Source of the DNA: CAYPHA01 sp964410215
Lineage (GTDB): Bacteria; Calditrichota; Calditrichia; Calditrichales; CAYPHA01
Direction: 5' to 3'
Assembly: GCA_964410215.1 (NCBI GenBank)
Contig: CAYPHA010000007.1
Location: forward strand, 1-64,000
Length of the DNA: 64,000 bases
Shown here piece by piece: positions 63,230 to 64,000 of the stretch. The position numbers and the translations under genes were made by a program. How positions within the stretch are numbered: the first letter of the stretch is position 1; every line of letters starts with the position of its first letter. The notes beneath the pieces are model-generated. The model was not told the origin of the DNA, did not search any database, and worked only from the letters and a program-made list of their open reading frames with translations.

Positions 63230-63439
63230 ATGAAGAGCAAAGAAGATTTAAAAGGATTAAGCGTCGAAGAGCTTCAGGAAAAGCTCGAACAGGCGACAGA
63301 GGAGCTGGAGAACCTGCAGTTGCAGAAGGCTTCTCATCAAATCAGTAATCCCATACGTATCCGGTTTGTGCGCCGGGAAATAGCGCGGTTGAAAACAGTG
63401 ATACATCAGCATGAACGGGGCTTGGTTAAAGAAGCATAA
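63230..63439 (+). CDS. rpmC: 50S ribosomal protein L29
   Basis: The 69-residue helical protein reads MKSKEDLKGLSVEELQEKLE and has FVRRETIARLKT-like C-terminal helix residues (RRFVRREIARLKTV region). It lies at the tunnel exit beside L23. It starts 12 bp after rplP. Confidence 0.92.
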   Translation: MKSKEDLKGLSVEELQEKLEQATEELENLQLQKASHQISNPIRIRFVRREIARLKTVIHQHERGLVKEA

Positions 63440-63457
63440 TAAACAGGCGGAAGAGGT

Positions 63458-63718
63458 ATGAATAAAGAGCGTGGTTTACGAAAAACTCGTGTAGGAAAAG
63501 TTGTGAGTAATAAAATGGATAAGACCATCACTGTGGCAGTGGAACGGCGTCTGAAACATCCTGTATACGGGAAATTCATTAAAAAGACGATGAAGCTGAA
63601 AGCGCATGATGCAGAGAACGTTTGCAGTGAAGGTGATATCGTAAATGTAATGGAAACCAGGCCGTTAAGTAAAATGAAGAGATGGCGTCTGGTGGAAGTG
63701 GTGGAGAAGGTGAAATAA
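63458..63718 (+). CDS. rpsQ: 30S ribosomal protein S17
   Basis: The 86-residue OB-fold protein begins MNKERGLRKTRVGKVVSNKM and contains DKTITVAVERRLKHPVYGKF and the end-strand MKRWRLVEVVEKVK. It binds the 5' domain of 16S rRNA. It starts 18 bp after rpmC. Confidence 0.96.
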   Translation: MNKERGLRKTRVGKVVSNKMDKTITVAVERRLKHPVYGKFIKKTMKLKAHDAENVCSEGDIVNVMETRPLSKMKRWRLVEVVEKVK

Positions 63719-63744
63719 TTTCTTTCTGAATAAGGGCGAGCGTC

Positions 63745-64000
63745 ATGATTCAAGATTATACGAAATTAAATGTGGCAGACAATTCAGGAGCGCAAAAGGT
63801 TCAGTGTATCCGTCTGCTGGGCGGAACCGGTAAAAAATACGCATCCATCGGAGACGTTATTGTTGTATCCGTAAAAAGTGCTATCCCCGGTGGTGGTGTT
63901 AAAAAAGGTGATGTTCACAGGGCTGTCATTGTAAGAACAAAAAAAGAAATCAGGAGGCCGGACGGTTCCTATATACGCTTCGATGAGAACGCTGCCGTAT
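63745..64000 (+). CDS. rplN: 50S ribosomal protein L14 (partial, cut by the window edge)
   Basis: The first 85 codons are present. The protein reads MIQDYTKLNVADNSGAQKVQ and contains GDVIVVSVKSAIPGGGVKKG and VIVRTKKEIRRPDGSYIRFD, the L14 hallmarks. The family has about 122 residues, so roughly 37 lie beyond the edge. It opens the spc group after rpsQ. Confidence 0.95.
   Translation, partial: MIQDYTKLNVADNSGAQKVQCIRLLGGTGKKYASIGDVIVVSVKSAIPGGGVKKGDVHRAVIVRTKKEIRRPDGSYIRFDENAAV

Overview
The window is a piece of a bacterial chromosome of roughly balanced base composition from a Gram-negative (diderm) organism: it encodes a small beta-barrel-like outer-membrane protein, several proteins with signal peptides, and no plasmid or phage backbone. 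The mix of genes points to an uncultured lineage in or near the FCB group (Bacteroidota, Calditrichota, Marinimicrobia, KSB1-like). That mix includes a DUF4846 protein, a saccharopine dehydrogenase, an M1 peptidase with a GGMEYP motif, a DUF494/Smg protein and a small secreted fibronectin-III protein. This placement is an inference from gene content. NfnAB together with PntAB suggests a metabolism where ferredoxin and NADPH pools matter, such as an anaerobic or facultative life.

Positions 1-10.4 kb hold a long minus-strand run of DNA-maintenance genes. In transcription order these are an outer-membrane protein, a HolC-like DNA polymerase III chi subunit, a UvrD-type helicase with an embedded DEDDh exonuclease, recJ, smg, topA, a XerC/D recombinase and hpf, ending at an intrinsic terminator. 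Positions 10.4-24.5 kb are a mosaic of short units on both strands: a secreted Fn3 protein, saccharopine dehydrogenase, a serine hydrolase, glgC with a Trm11-like methyltransferase relative, a STAS protein, an M1 peptidase, a sulfotransferase-like protein with an aldo/keto reductase, and an SLC13 transporter / cNMP-domain histidine kinase / response regulator operon.

Positions 24.7-30.3 kb carry nfnAB followed by the three-gene pntAA-pntAB-pntB transhydrogenase operon. Positions 30.3-34 kb carry rhodanese, a small membrane protein, a methionine/glutamine-type aminotransferase overlapping an omega-amidase, and a DUF4846 protein. Positions 34-39.6 kb are the proteostasis block tig-clpP-clpX-lon, with an intrinsic terminator placed just before lon. 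rpsT and an AT-rich DUF4143 ATPase that looks acquired follow on the minus strand.

From 41.5 kb to the right edge everything is on the plus strand: tRNA-Thr(TGT), tRNA-Gly(TCC), tRNA-Thr(GGT), tuf, rpmG, tRNA-Trp, secE, nusG, rplK, rplA, rplJ, rplL, rpoB, rpoC, rpsL, rpsG, fusA, a second tuf, then the S10 and spc genes rpsJ to rplN (cut by the edge). The beta, str and S10 operons are thus joined end to end. The two tuf genes appear identical in nucleotide sequence, and several of these core genes start with TTG.

Most of the window is ordinary core genome. The parts that deserve a second look are the helicase-exonuclease fusion next to holC, the methyltransferase relative with a degenerate catalytic motif, the SLC13-linked two-component system, and several structured non-coding elements.
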